From assembly GCF_000702305.1 (NCBI RefSeq), contig NZ_JNLC01000010.1, positions 62,001 through 126,000 of the forward strand: 64,000 nucleotides of DNA, written 5' to 3'. Positions within the stretch are counted from its first letter, which is position 1. The number at the start of each line of letters is the position of its first letter. Below are positions 9,860-19,540 of the stretch, piece by piece. Below the pieces are notes generated by a model. It worked only from the letters and a program-made list of their open reading frames with translations. It ran no database searches and had not been told where the DNA came from. Both the position numbers and the translations under genes were made by a program. This stretch comes from Allobosea sp. 117. Lineage in GTDB: Bacteria > Pseudomonadota > Alphaproteobacteria > Rhizobiales > Xanthobacteraceae.

Positions 9860-11535
9860 CGCGCCGCCGCGCCGGCGAGGGCGGAGGTCGTCAGCCCCTC
9901 GCGCTCCACCGTGGCGATGGCCTCCTCATAGCCGGCATCCGCATGGCGGAAGACGGCGACGGAGGAGTCGTTCGCCAGCACGCGGGCAAGCCGCTGGGCG
10001 GCGTCCGGCGTGCCGTCCGCCACCACCGCGAAGCCGGCATGCTGGGAATAGCCGATGCCGACCCCGCCGCCATTGTGCAGCGACACCCAGGTCGCTCCGG
10101 AAGCGCAGGACACCAGCGCGTTCAGCATCGGCCAGTCGGCCACCGCGTCGGAACCGTCGAGCATGCCCTCACTCTCGCGGTTCGGGCTGGCGACCGAGCC
10201 GGAAGAGATGTGGTCGCGGGTGACGATGATCGGCGCGGCGACCTCGCCCGACGCCACCATCTCGTTGAGCGCGAGGCCGGCGGCGACGCGGTCCTGAAGA
10301 CCCATCCAGTAGCTGCGCGAGGGCAGGCCCTGGAAGCGGATGCGCGTCTCTGCCATGTCGATCCAGCGCGCGAAGCTCGGATCCTTCACCACGCCCTTCA
10401 GCTTGCGGCTGGAAGTGACGATGTCCTGCGGCTCGCCGGACAGCGCGATCCAGCGGAACTGCGTGCGGCCGCGGCAGAACTGCGGGCGCACATAGGCGGA
10501 GATGAAGCCGGGGAAGGCGAACGCCTCCTCGACGCCGACGTCGCGGGCCATCTGCCGGATGTTGTTGCCGTAATCGAACACCGGCACGCCGCGCGAACGG
10601 AACGCCAGCATCGCCCGCACCTGCCGCGCCATGGTGGCCTTGGCGGCGGCGATAGTGGCTTCCGGCTCGCTCTCGCGCCGGCGCTCCCATTCGTCGAGCG
10701 TCCAGCCGGCGGGGATGTAGCCGTAGAGCGGATCATGCGCGGCGGTCTGATCGGTGACGAGGTCCGGCAGCGTGCCGCGCGCCAGGATCTCCTCATAGAC
10801 CTCGGCGGCATTGCCGATCAGCCCGACGGAGATGGCTTCGCCGCTGCGCCTCGCCTCGGCGATCAGGGCGAGCGCTTCGTCGAGGTTTTCGGCGCGGCGG
10901 TCGAGATAGCCGCTCTCGATGCGCCGCTCGATGCGCTCGGCGCGCATGTCGACCGCCAGCACCGAGCAGCCCGCCATGACGCCGGCCAGCGGCTGCGCGC
11001 CGCCCATGCCGCCGAGCCCGGCGGTGAGCAGCCAGCGGCCTGAGAGATCGCCGCCATAATGCTGGCGGCCGGCCTCGACGAAGGTCTCGAAGGTGCCGCC
11101 GATGATCCCCTGGCTGCCGATATAGGTCCAGGAGCCGGCGGTCATCTGGCCGTACATCATCAGCCCCTTGCGTTCGAGCTCGTCGAACACCTCCTGCGTC
11201 GCCCAGCGGCCGACGAGGTTGGAATTGGCGATCAGCACGCGCGGCGCGTCGGCATGGGTGCGGATCACGCCGACCGGCTTGCCGGACTGCACCAGCAGGG
11301 TCTCGTCCTGGTCCATCGCTTTCAGCGTGGAGACGATGCGGTCGAAGGATTCCCAGTTGCGCGCCGCCCGCCCGCGCCCGCCATAGACGACGAGGTCCTC
11401 CGGCCGCTCGGCAACCTCGGGATCGAGATTGTTCATGAGCATGCGGAGCGGCCCCTCGGTCTGCCAGCTACGGGCATTCAGGGTCGTGCCGCGCGGCGCG
11501 CGGACGATGCGGCTGTTCTTGGTGGGGGCGTTCAA
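9856..11535 (-). CDS. hutU: Urocanate hydratase family protein, divergent active site
   Basis: About 559 residues, collinear with urocanase: [66 protein letters not shown], the NAD-binding [28 protein letters not shown] and [13 protein letters not shown]. Known urocanases have GLPxRICW with the essential cysteine (Cys410 in Pseudomonas); here the same place reads GLPSRSYW. DHLxxGSV is DHISSGSV and the usual HHGGG is HNGGG. No hutH, hutI or hutG lies nearby. A modified-urocanate substrate (for example N-methyl or sulfur-bearing) or an unrelated imidazole acid is possible. Start: the TTG at 11535 has AGGAG eight bases upstream; a GTG three codons earlier abuts that site. Confidence 0.85.
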   Translation of the reverse strand: MNAPTKNSRIVRAPRGTTLNARSWQTEGPLRMLMNNLDPEVAERPEDLVVYGGRGRAARNWESFDRIVSTLKAMDQDETLLVQSGKPVGVIRTHADAPRVLIANSNLVGRWATQEVFDELERKGLMMYGQMTAGSWTYIGSQGIIGGTFETFVEAGRQHYGGDLSGRWLLTAGLGGMGGAQPLAGVMAGCSVLAVDMRAERIERRIESGYLDRRAENLDEALALIAEARRSGEAISVGLIGNAAEVYEEILARGTLPDLVTDQTAAHDPLYGYIPAGWTLDEWERRRESEPEATIAAAKATMARQVRAMLAFRSRGVPVFDYGNNIRQMARDVGVEEAFAFPGFISAYVRPQFCRGRTQFRWIALSGEPQDIVTSSRKLKGVVKDPSFARWIDMAETRIRFQGLPSRSYWMGLQDRVAAGLALNEMVASGEVAAPIIVTRDHISSGSVASPNRESEGMLDGSDAVADWPMLNALVSCASGATWVSLHNGGGVGIGYSQHAGFAVVADGTPDAAQRLARVLANDSSVAVFRHADAGYEEAIATVEREGLTTSALAGAAAR

Positions 11536-11604
11536 GCTGGGCACTCCTCGCGTCGGCCGGACACGCCTCGGCGGTCGGCACGGGCAACATAGGAGCGGCC
11601 TCGA

Positions 11605-11629
11605 ATGAATTATACTAACGAATTTTCAT
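11605..11629 (-). promoter_or_regulatory. Promoter and LysR-type operator of the urocanase-like operon
   Basis: On the minus strand a perfect TATAAT lies at 11614-11609, about 65 bases upstream of the urocanase start, with no good -35 hexamer, as usual for activator-dependent promoters. ATGAA (11605-11609) and TTCAT (11625-11629) form an inverted repeat spaced by 15 bases, compatible with a LysR-type site over the core promoter. The region sits between the LysR stop and this operon, so LysR may be transcribed separately. Confidence 0.5.
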
Positions 11630-11647
11630 AGGCTGGATAATGCTGGT

Positions 11648-12568
11648 TTATTCAACGCCCTCCTGCGGAAGCCGTCCGCGGAAATAGGCCTTGGCCGTTT
11701 CGACGAAGGCCTCGGCGGCGCGGGTCATCGGCGCGCGGGCGGAGGAGCCGATGATCACCCGCTGCAGCGGCACCGCCTCGGCGAGCGGCCGGCAGACCAG
11801 CCGCCGCCCGTCATGCGAATGGTCGCCATAGGGCCGCGTCACCAGCACGCTGCAGCCGAGCCCATGGGCCACCATGCCGCGCACGGTCTCCAGCGAGGTG
11901 CAGCGCACGAGCTGCTCCGGCATCGCCCCGACCATGCGGAACAGCGAGAGGAAATAGTCGCGGCTGTGCGGCAGGTCGATCAGCACGAACGGCTCCTGCG
12001 CCAGCGCGGTGAGCGAGACCTGCGGCTGGTCGGCGAGCGGATGGTCCTCCGCGAGCAGGGCGTAGGGCCGCATGGCGCCGAGCGGGATGCGCGCCATCTC
12101 GCCGATCGTGTCCAGCTCGTAGAGCAAGGCGAGCTCGACCACGCCGTCGGCGAGATCGCGGTGGATCTGGTCCAGCCGTTCCTCGCGCATGCGCACCCGG
12201 ACGCTGGGATGGGCGGCCGAGAAGGCCCGCATCAGGCCCGGCGCATAGGCCGGGGCGAGCGTGGTGAAGACGCCGACCTCGAGGTCGCCGGCGATCTCGC
12301 CATCCTCGCCGGCGCCCATCACTGCGTTGCCATGGGCGATCAGGTGGCGGACCTCGGCGAGCTTGCGCCGCCCGAACGGCGTCAGGTCGACGCCCTGCGC
12401 GTGGCGGCGCACGAACAGCTTCTGGCCGAACGCCTGTTCGAGCTGGCCGATCGCCACCGACACCGCCGGCTGGGAGACGTGCAGCTTTTCCGACGCGCGC
12501 AGCGTGCTGCCTTGTTCCGCGGTCGCGACGAAATAGGAAAGCTGGCGCCAGGAGAAGGGGATGGCCAT
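11648..12568 (-). CDS. LysR family transcriptional regulator
   Basis: 306 residues. The N-terminal winged HTH reads LSYFVATAEQGSTLRASEKL, then HVSQPAVSVAIGQLEQAFGQ, then KLFVRRHAQGVDLTPFGRR, a classic LysR start. The remaining residues form the two-lobed periplasmic-binding-like effector domain (LEVGVFTTLAPAYAPGLMRA, VELALLYELDTIG, VRCTSLETVRGMVAHGLGCS). It is transcribed toward the urocanase, MmgE/PrpD and CoA-transferase genes and divergent from the acyl-CoA dehydrogenase, the usual position for a pathway-specific regulator of both sides. The co-inducer is presumably the substrate or an intermediate of that unknown pathway. Confidence 0.91.
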   Translation of the reverse strand: MAIPFSWRQLSYFVATAEQGSTLRASEKLHVSQPAVSVAIGQLEQAFGQKLFVRRHAQGVDLTPFGRRKLAEVRHLIAHGNAVMGAGEDGEIAGDLEVGVFTTLAPAYAPGLMRAFSAAHPSVRVRMREERLDQIHRDLADGVVELALLYELDTIGEMARIPLGAMRPYALLAEDHPLADQPQVSLTALAQEPFVLIDLPHSRDYFLSLFRMVGAMPEQLVRCTSLETVRGMVAHGLGCSVLVTRPYGDHSHDGRRLVCRPLAEAVPLQRVIIGSSARAPMTRAAEAFVETAKAYFRGRLPQEGVE

Positions 12569-12670
12569 CGCTCTGTATCATTCAAAATTATTCAGAATAT
12601 CAAGAGGCGATATTTTTATTTATCGACGGCGGGCGTCAAGGTCGGGATCAGCCTTCCCTTCGAGCGTGCC
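12569..12670. promoter_or_regulatory. Divergent LysR / acyl-CoA dehydrogenase promoter region
   Basis: 102 bases, strongly AT-rich in its middle (12578-12622). ATTC-A-GAAT (12590-12598) is a short dyad, and a related ATTC lies at 12580-12583. This is the expected site for LysR self-control and for activation of the dehydrogenase gene. No precise operator can be proven from sequence. Confidence 0.45.
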
Positions 12671-13807
12671 ATGATCCCCTTTGCGACCGACGACGACCTT
12701 GCCATTGCCGACACCATCCGGCGCTTCGCGGAGCGCGACATCGCCCCGCATGCGCAGGCGATCGACGCCGAGAGCCGGTTCGCCGGCGAGCATCTGCCGG
12801 CGCTGGGCGAGATCGGTCTCACCGGCATGAACCTGCCGCCCGGATGGGGTGGGTCGGGCGTCTCGGCGGTCGCGCTCTATCTGGCGGTAGAAGCCCTCGC
12901 GGGGGCCTGCGCCTCCACCACCTCGATGCTGACCGCGCATTTCCTCGCCACCGACGCGATCCTGATCGGCGGTGACGATGCGCAGCGCGGGCGCTTCCTG
13001 CCGGCAGCCGCGAACGGTGAGGCGCTCGGCGCCTTCGCGCTCACCGAGCCGCGGGCAGGCTCGAACCCCGCCGACATGCGCACCAGGGCGGAGCGCGACG
13101 GTGGGGATTACATCCTCAACGGTACCAAGCATTTCATCTCGAACGCCGCGCATGCGCGCTTCCTCGTCGTCTTCGCGCTGACCGATCCGGCGGCCGGCGC
13201 GCGCGGCATCAGCGCCTTCGTGGTCGATCGCAACACGCCCGGGCTCAGCATCAGCGGTCCCGAGCCGACCATGGGCCTGCGCGGCGGCCATGTGTTCGAG
13301 GTCGTGTTCGAGAACTGCCGGGTGCCGGAGGATCGCCGGCTCGGCCCCGAGGGCTCGGGCTTCCGCACGGCGATGAAGGTGCTCGACAATGGCCGCGTCG
13401 AGGTCGCCGCCACCTCGACCGGCATCGCCATGGCCGCCTTCGAGGCGGCCCGCGGCTGGGTCGGCCAGCGCGAGGTCGACGGCGCGCCCATCGCGCGCTT
13501 CCAGGGGTTGCAATGGATGCTCGCCGACATGGCGACCGAGCTCGACGCGGCGCGGTTGCTCGGCCTGCGCGCCGCGCGGCTGCGCGCCGAAGGCGCGCGC
13601 TTCTCGCAGGAGGCGGCGATGGCCAAGCTCTATTGCTCCGAGATGGCCGGCCGCGTGACCGATGCGGCGCTGCAGATTCACGGCGGCTACGGCTATTCGC
13701 GCGACATGATGCTGGAACGTCTGGTTCGCGACGCCCGCATCATGCGGATTTACGAAGGCTCGTCCGAGATCCAGCGCAACATCATCGCGCGGACCCTGCT
13801 CAAATGA
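12671..13807 (+). CDS. Acyl-CoA dehydrogenase
   Basis: 378 residues, normal length for the family, from the ATG at 12671. The FAD-binding signature AFALTEPRAGSNPADMRT (residues 121-138), HFISNA, the second signature ALQIHGGYGYSRDMMLERLV (333-352) and the catalytic base Glu362 in YEGSSEIQRN are all present. It should oxidise a short or branched acyl-CoA at the alpha-beta bond and pass electrons to ETF. It is divergent from LysR and so probably belongs to the same regulon as the urocanase-like, PrpD-like and CaiB-like genes, where a CoA-transferase would make its substrate. An open frame extends back to 11813 but lies antisense to LysR and is not coding. Confidence 0.92.
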   Translation: MIPFATDDDLAIADTIRRFAERDIAPHAQAIDAESRFAGEHLPALGEIGLTGMNLPPGWGGSGVSAVALYLAVEALAGACASTTSMLTAHFLATDAILIGGDDAQRGRFLPAAANGEALGAFALTEPRAGSNPADMRTRAERDGGDYILNGTKHFISNAAHARFLVVFALTDPAAGARGISAFVVDRNTPGLSISGPEPTMGLRGGHVFEVVFENCRVPEDRRLGPEGSGFRTAMKVLDNGRVEVAATSTGIAMAAFEAARGWVGQREVDGAPIARFQGLQWMLADMATELDAARLLGLRAARLRAEGARFSQEAAMAKLYCSEMAGRVTDAALQIHGGYGYSRDMMLERLVRDARIMRIYEGSSEIQRNIIARTLLK

Positions 13808-13890
13808 TGGGGCTCACAGGCGATCCGGGGCATGCCCTGTCCGGCCGGGGCTGCCCAGCAAGCAGGCAGAACGGTCCATCTGCATGCCTC

Positions 13891-13940
13891 ATTATGGATC
13901 ATATAGATCATAATTATCGCACATTGAAACAATTGTTGCA
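13891..13940 (+). promoter_or_regulatory. Two candidate RpiR operators upstream of the guanidino-compound operon
   Basis: First site: ATTATGGATC (13891-13900) and GATCATAAT (13906-13914) form an inverted repeat with one bulged base. Second site: AACAATTGTT (13928-13937) is a perfect 10-bp palindrome inside a 16-bp dyad with one mismatched pair (13925-13940). Both lie within 82 bases of the RpiR start in an AT-rich island, fitting autoregulation by the first gene of the operon. Binding is inferred. Confidence 0.55.
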
Positions 13941-13971
13941 TTGCTCGGTCGACGTGCCTAACGTGCCCGCC

Positions 13972-14910
13972 ATGAACCGCATCGAATTCGTCGCCAGGGT
14001 GAAGAACCAGTTCGACGAACTGCCCGGCCAGATCAGGGTCGCGGCGGGCTTCGTGCTGGACAATCCGCAGGAGGTCGCGCTGCTCTCCATGCGCGAGCAG
14101 GCGCGCCGCGCCGGCGTGCCGCCGGCCACCATGACCCGCTTCGCCCAGCATCTCGGCCTGTCCGGTTATGACGAGGTCCGCGCCATCCATGCCGATGCGA
14201 TCCGCGAGACCCCCGAGGCCTATGGCGGGCGGGCGAAGAACCTGGTGCAGCGCCACCGCGAGGTCGGCGTCGCCGGCGTCGCCGCCGAGATGGTGAGCCA
14301 GGTCGCCGGGCACATCGCCGATCTCGGCGCCTCCTCCCGTGTCGAGCAGATGGTGGCCGCCGCGCAGGAGATGGTGAAGGCGCGCCGCATCTATTGCCTC
14401 GGCCACCGCTCCTCCTTCCCGGTCGCCTTCCAGTTCAATTATCTCCTCTCCTTCTTCGACGACCGCTCGGTGCTGCTCAACGTCACCGGCGGCACCGGCC
14501 ATCCCGGCCTGCTCGATGCCGGCCCCGGCGACGTGCTGCTCGTCATCTGCTATTCGCCCGCCGCCCGCCACGTGGTGGAGACAGCCGCCTTCGCCCGGCG
14601 GCACGGCGTGCGCATCGTCGCCATCACCGACAGCGAGGCCAATCCGATCGGCCGTCTCGCCCATCGCACGCTGCTCTGTTCCAGTCGCTCCCCCTCCTTC
14701 TTCGACACCATCTCGCCGGCCTTCGCGGTCTGCGAGACGCTGGTGGCGCTGATCGCCGGCCTGCATCCCGGAGACGTGCCGGCGGCGGTGGCGCGGGCGG
14801 AGGAGAAGCTGTGGGACCTCGGCGTCTGGTGGCGTCCCGAGGAGCCGCTGCCGCCGTCCGAGCCGGTCTCCGGCAATGGCGCGAACGGTCGTGGCGGAGT
14901 GCCGAACTGA
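13972..14910 (+). CDS. RpiR family transcriptional regulator (HTH plus SIS domain)
   Basis: 312 residues. The N-terminal HTH_6 region (about 1-77) reads VRVAAGFVLDNPQEVALLSM-like helices followed by REQARRAGVPPATMTRFAQH and LGLSGYDEVRAIH, the RpiR hallmark. Residues 120-260 form a SIS sugar-isomerase-type effector domain (RRIYCLGHRSSFPVAFQFNY, DVLLVICYSPAARHVVETAA, VRIVAITDSEANPIG). The SIS pocket usually binds a phosphorylated sugar, but RpiR proteins also control amino-acid-like catabolism. The gene leads the ureohydrolase/ABC importer operon; its TGA overlaps the next ATG by one base. The longer frame from 13513 runs through the upstream gene and the operators and is rejected. Confidence 0.91.
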   Translation: MNRIEFVARVKNQFDELPGQIRVAAGFVLDNPQEVALLSMREQARRAGVPPATMTRFAQHLGLSGYDEVRAIHADAIRETPEAYGGRAKNLVQRHREVGVAGVAAEMVSQVAGHIADLGASSRVEQMVAAAQEMVKARRIYCLGHRSSFPVAFQFNYLLSFFDDRSVLLNVTGGTGHPGLLDAGPGDVLLVICYSPAARHVVETAAFARRHGVRIVAITDSEANPIGRLAHRTLLCSSRSPSFFDTISPAFAVCETLVALIAGLHPGDVPAAVARAEEKLWDLGVWWRPEEPLPPSEPVSGNGANGRGGVPN

Positions 14911-15866
14911 TGGATCAGCAGCCCCGCTATACTGCCTATATGCCCTCCGCCGGCATCGCGAGCTTCCTGCGCTCGCCGATCTGCGAGGATTTCTCCAAGG
15001 TCGAGGCCGACGTCGCCGTCCTCGGCATCCCCTATGACTGCGGCGTCGGCTATCGGCCCGGGACCCGCTTCGGGCCGCGCGAGATCCGCAACCAGTCGAC
15101 GCGCTATGCGCCCTGGGGCACCGGCAATGCCGCCGGCTACTGGGACGTCAACCAGAAGAAGCGCTTCCTCGCCGACGTCTCGATGGTCGATTGCGGCGAC
15201 GTCGACATCACCTATTTCGATATCGACGCCAACATGGCGAAGATCACCGCCTCGGTCCGCGCGCTGGTGGAGCGCGGCGCGCTCCCCGTCGTCCTCGGCG
15301 GCGACCATTCGGTGACCTTCCCGAATGTGCGGGCCTTCGAGGCGCTGGGGCCGATCGACATCGTCCATATCGACGCGCATATGGACTGGCGTGAGGACAT
15401 CGCCGGGGTCCGCTTCACCAATGCGAGCCCGCTACGCCGCTCCAAGGAGCTGCCCTTCGTGCGCCACATGGTGCAGCTCGGCATCCGCGACGTGCGCACC
15501 CGCGAGAGCGACTACAACGACGCCACCGCGCAGGGCGTGCGCATCTTCACCCGCGAGGACATACGCGAGCAGGGCGTCAAGGCGGTGCTGGAGAGCCTGC
15601 CGGCGCTCGGCAACACCTTCGTCACCATCGACATTGACGGGCTCGACCCCTCAATCGCGCCGGGCACCGGCTCGCCGACGGTGGACGGGCTGCTCTACCA
15701 CGAGGTGCGCGCGCTGCTGCAGGGCGTCGCCGCGCGCGGCCATGTGGTCGGCTTCGACCTCGTCGAGGTGAATCCTTTCATCGACGTCGAGGGGCAGACC
15801 AGCCTGCTCGCCACCACCCTCATCATCGAATTCCTCGGCGCGATCTTCGCTGCCCGAGGCCGATAG
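14910..15866 (+). CDS. Agmatinase/arginase family ureohydrolase (first of two)
   Basis: 318 residues with all manganese ligands of the ureohydrolase family: His133 in LGGDHSVTFP, the DAHMD cluster at 155-159 in IVHIDAHMDWRED, and Asp241/Asp243 in TIDIDGLDPSIAPGTGSP. YRPGTRFGPREIRNQS is the typical substrate-loop region of agmatinases. It should hydrolyse a guanidino compound to urea and the amine. The start overlaps the RpiR stop. Its substrate may be agmatine, guanidinobutyrate or another guanidino acid; the peptide-class importer that follows hints at something larger or less charged than agmatine. Confidence 0.91.
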   Translation: MDQQPRYTAYMPSAGIASFLRSPICEDFSKVEADVAVLGIPYDCGVGYRPGTRFGPREIRNQSTRYAPWGTGNAAGYWDVNQKKRFLADVSMVDCGDVDITYFDIDANMAKITASVRALVERGALPVVLGGDHSVTFPNVRAFEALGPIDIVHIDAHMDWREDIAGVRFTNASPLRRSKELPFVRHMVQLGIRDVRTRESDYNDATAQGVRIFTREDIREQGVKAVLESLPALGNTFVTIDIDGLDPSIAPGTGSPTVDGLLYHEVRALLQGVAARGHVVGFDLVEVNPFIDVEGQTSLLATTLIIEFLGAIFAARGR

Positions 15867-15872
15867 ACCGTG

Positions 15873-15892
15873 CCCGGCGCGCAACCGCCGGG
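15873..15892 (+). other. Small intergenic hairpin after ureohydrolase gene
   Basis: CCCGGCG (15873-15879), six-base loop, CGCCGGG (15886-15892). A 7-bp GC stem directly after the stop and without a T-run; it may protect or partially terminate the message before the binding-protein gene. Confidence 0.35.
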
Positions 15893-15942
15893 TCCGGAAC
15901 GATAAGCAAAGACCAAGAACAGAACCTTTGAAGGAGTTGGGA

Positions 15943-17442
<1,500 letters not shown>

Positions 17443-17462
17443 CCGGCCTTATGTGACCCCCG

Positions 17463-17485
17463 GCGCCGGGATCTTGTCCCGGCGC
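17463..17485 (+). other. Hairpin after binding-protein gene (transcript stabiliser or attenuator)
   Basis: GCGCCGGGA (17463-17471), five-base loop, TCCCGGCGC (17477-17485), a perfect 9-bp stem 21 bases after the binding-protein stop. Such hairpins between binding protein and permease genes often raise the relative level of the binding protein. No T-run follows. Confidence 0.5.
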
Positions 17486-17505
17486 AGCAAGGCGTGCCCG
17501 GCGAC

Positions 17506-17618
17506 AGAGCCCTTTCCGATCAGGTGGAACGCCTGATCGACAGGAAGGTGCTCCCTCTCAAAGGGCTGGAGCGTGTTCGCGTCGCGATAGGCCTCTCAGC
17601 TATCGCGGAACATGCTCC
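17506..17618. repeat. Dispersed intergenic palindromic repeat, copy A
   Basis: Contains hairpin one, GATCAGG (17518-17524) with CCTGATC (17532-17538), and hairpin two, an imperfect stem of about 19 pairs between 17568-17590 and 17600-17618. Its outer blocks AGAGCCCTTTCCGATCAGGT and GACAGGAA.GTGCT, and the closing ATGCTCC, recur in copy B at 55413-55488. It separates the binding-protein and permease genes inside the operon. Confidence 0.75.
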
Positions 17619-17706
17619 AGTCTGCCGCCGGGCACGCCACTGCTTTCCTGTCCCGTTCCGCTCCCGTGCGCCGTTTCGGCGGCGCGCGACGTCCCATGGA
17701 TGACCG

Positions 17707-18663
17707 ATGGCCCTTTATGTCATCATGCGCCTGCTCGGCATCGTCGCCATCCTCGCGGTGATGTCGGTGCTGGTCTTCGCCATCACCCAGGTGATGCCGG
17801 GCAATGTCGCCAACGTCCTTGCCGGCCAGTTCGCCGACGAGGCGACGGTGCGTGCCATCGAGCACCGGCTCGGCCTCGATGCGCCGGCGCATGTCCAGTA
17901 CTGGCGCTGGGCGGCGGGCATCCTGTCCGGCAATTTCGGCCAGTCCATCGTCATGGAGCGGCCGGTCGGCCCGCTGGTGTGGGAGGCCTTCCTCTCCTCG
18001 GCGCTGCTCGCCTCCATCGCCTTCGTCATGGTGGCGGTGTTCGGCATCGTGCTGGGCGTCGTCGCCGCCATCCGGCAGAACCGCTTCACCGACCACGCCG
18101 TCTCGGTGTTCTCCTATGTCGGCGTGTCGGTGCCGGAGTTCTTCTGGGCGATCGTCGGCATCATCGTCTTCGCCCGCTATCTCGACTGGCTGCCCTCGGG
18201 CGGCGCCGGCAACCTGTCGCAGGGCTTCTGGGCCTGGGCGTCCCACCTCGTCCTGCCGGTGCTGACGCTGACCTTCACGTTGATCGCCCACGTCTCGCGG
18301 CTGACCCGCTCCTCGATGATCGAGACGCTGCGCTCGAACTATGTGCGCAACGCCCGCGCCAAGGGCCTGCCGGAGGGCGTCATCATCCGCCGCCATGCGC
18401 TGCGCAACGCGCTGCTGCCGACCATCACCGTGCTGGCCATCGATGTCGGCTGGCTGCTCGGCAACATCGTGGTGGTGGAGGCGGTGTTCTCCTATCCGGG
18501 CATCGGCCGGCTGCTGCTCTTCGCCATCGAGCGTCACGACCTGCCGCTGATCCAGGCCGGAATCCTGCTGATCGCGGCGGTCTACTGCCTCGCCAACCTC
18601 ATCGCCGACCTGCTCTACGCCTATTTCAACCCGAAGATCCGCTATGGCCAGATCGAATCCTGA
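17707..18663 (+). CDS. ABC transporter permease, DppB/OppB type
   Basis: 318 residues, six predicted membrane segments, beginning with the cytoplasmic-edge helix MRLLGIVAILAVMSVLVFAI and the DppB-like PGNVANVLAGQ/LGLDAPAHVQYWRW region. The ATPase-coupling EAA-type loop is visible around YVRNARAKGLPEGVIIRRHA, and the C-terminal GNIVVVEAVFSYPGIGRLL is typical. It forms the translocation channel with the next gene product. The start at 17707 follows a 264-base spacer holding a hairpin and repeat copy A; the downstream gene begins 20 bases before its stop. Confidence 0.92.
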   Translation: MALYVIMRLLGIVAILAVMSVLVFAITQVMPGNVANVLAGQFADEATVRAIEHRLGLDAPAHVQYWRWAAGILSGNFGQSIVMERPVGPLVWEAFLSSALLASIAFVMVAVFGIVLGVVAAIRQNRFTDHAVSVFSYVGVSVPEFFWAIVGIIVFARYLDWLPSGGAGNLSQGFWAWASHLVLPVLTLTFTLIAHVSRLTRSSMIETLRSNYVRNARAKGLPEGVIIRRHALRNALLPTITVLAIDVGWLLGNIVVVEAVFSYPGIGRLLLFAIERHDLPLIQAGILLIAAVYCLANLIADLLYAYFNPKIRYGQIES

Positions 18664-19540
18664 CGCCGCGCAAGTCTCGGCAGCGCCCGTCGCGACCGCC
18701 CCGCGGATGCGGCTGCTGCCGCGCGGCGCCAACGCCAAGCTGGTGGTGGGCGGCGTGCTGCTGCTCCTGCTGATTGCCGTGGCGGCGGCGGCGCCGTGGA
18801 TCGCGCCCTACCGCTTCGACGAGATGAGCATCCTCAACCGGCTGAAGCCGCCGAGCCTGCGCAACTGGTTCGGCACCGACGAATTCGGCCGCGACGTGTT
18901 CAGCCGCACGCTGATGGGCGCGCGCCTGTCGCTGATGATGGGCTTCGCCGCCACCGCGGTCAGCCTCGCCATCGGCGTGCCGCTCGGCCTCTGGGCCGGC
19001 TACCGGCGCGGGCGGGTCGACGAGATCATCATGCGCTCGACCGATGTGCTGCTCTCCTTCCCGCCGATCATGCTCGGCCTGCTCATGCTGGCGGTGACGC
19101 CGCCGGCGCTGTGGAAGCTGATCATCGCGGTGGGCATCGTCTATGTGCCGAGCACCGTGCGCCTCACCCGCTCGGTCACGCTCGACCTCGCCGGCGAGGA
19201 GTTCGTGCAGGCCGCCCGCGCGCGGGGCGAGGGCACGCCCTACATCCTGCGCGCCGAGATCCTGCCCAATGCCTGGCCGCCGATCATGGTCGAGGCCAGC
19301 CTGCGCGTGACCTTCGCCATCCTGCTCGGCGCGGCGCTCTCCTTCATCGGCCTCGGCGCGCAGCCGCCGAGCTCCGACTGGGGCCTGATGATCTCGGAGG
19401 CGCGCCCGCTCATCGACCGCGCCCCGTGGGTGGCGCTCGCGCCCGGCATCGCCATGGGCATCACCGTCGTCGCCGTGAACCTCCTGGGTGACGGCCTGCG
19501 CGAGGCGCTCGACCCGCGCATGCAGAAGAAGGGCGGCTGA
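18644..19540 (+). CDS. ABC transporter permease, DppC/OppC type
   Basis: 298 residues. A cytoplasmic N-terminus (about 25 residues) precedes the first membrane segment VVGGVLLLLLIAVAAAAPWI. Then come the OppC-N motif NWFGTDEFGRDVFSRTLMGA, and the coupling loop EEFVQAARARGEGTPYILRA, followed by AAALSFIGLGAQPPSSDWG-like sequence that is diagnostic of the family. It overlaps the preceding permease gene by 20 bases and the following ATPase gene by one base, so the three are a translational unit. Confidence 0.92.
   Translation: MARSNPDAAQVSAAPVATAPRMRLLPRGANAKLVVGGVLLLLLIAVAAAAPWIAPYRFDEMSILNRLKPPSLRNWFGTDEFGRDVFSRTLMGARLSLMMGFAATAVSLAIGVPLGLWAGYRRGRVDEIIMRSTDVLLSFPPIMLGLLMLAVTPPALWKLIIAVGIVYVPSTVRLTRSVTLDLAGEEFVQAARARGEGTPYILRAEILPNAWPPIMVEASLRVTFAILLGAALSFIGLGAQPPSSDWGLMISEARPLIDRAPWVALAPGIAMGITVVAVNLLGDGLREALDPRMQKKGG

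Noticed and set aside
11813-12670. Long N-terminal extension of the acyl-CoA dehydrogenase frame
   Set aside because: It lies antisense to LysR and through the divergent promoter; the dehydrogenase is full length from the ATG at 12671.
14394-14909. Longer start for the first ureohydrolase reaching into the RpiR gene
   Set aside because: The ATG at 14910 overlaps the RpiR stop and gives the normal family length; the extension is Arg/Pro-rich shadow sequence.
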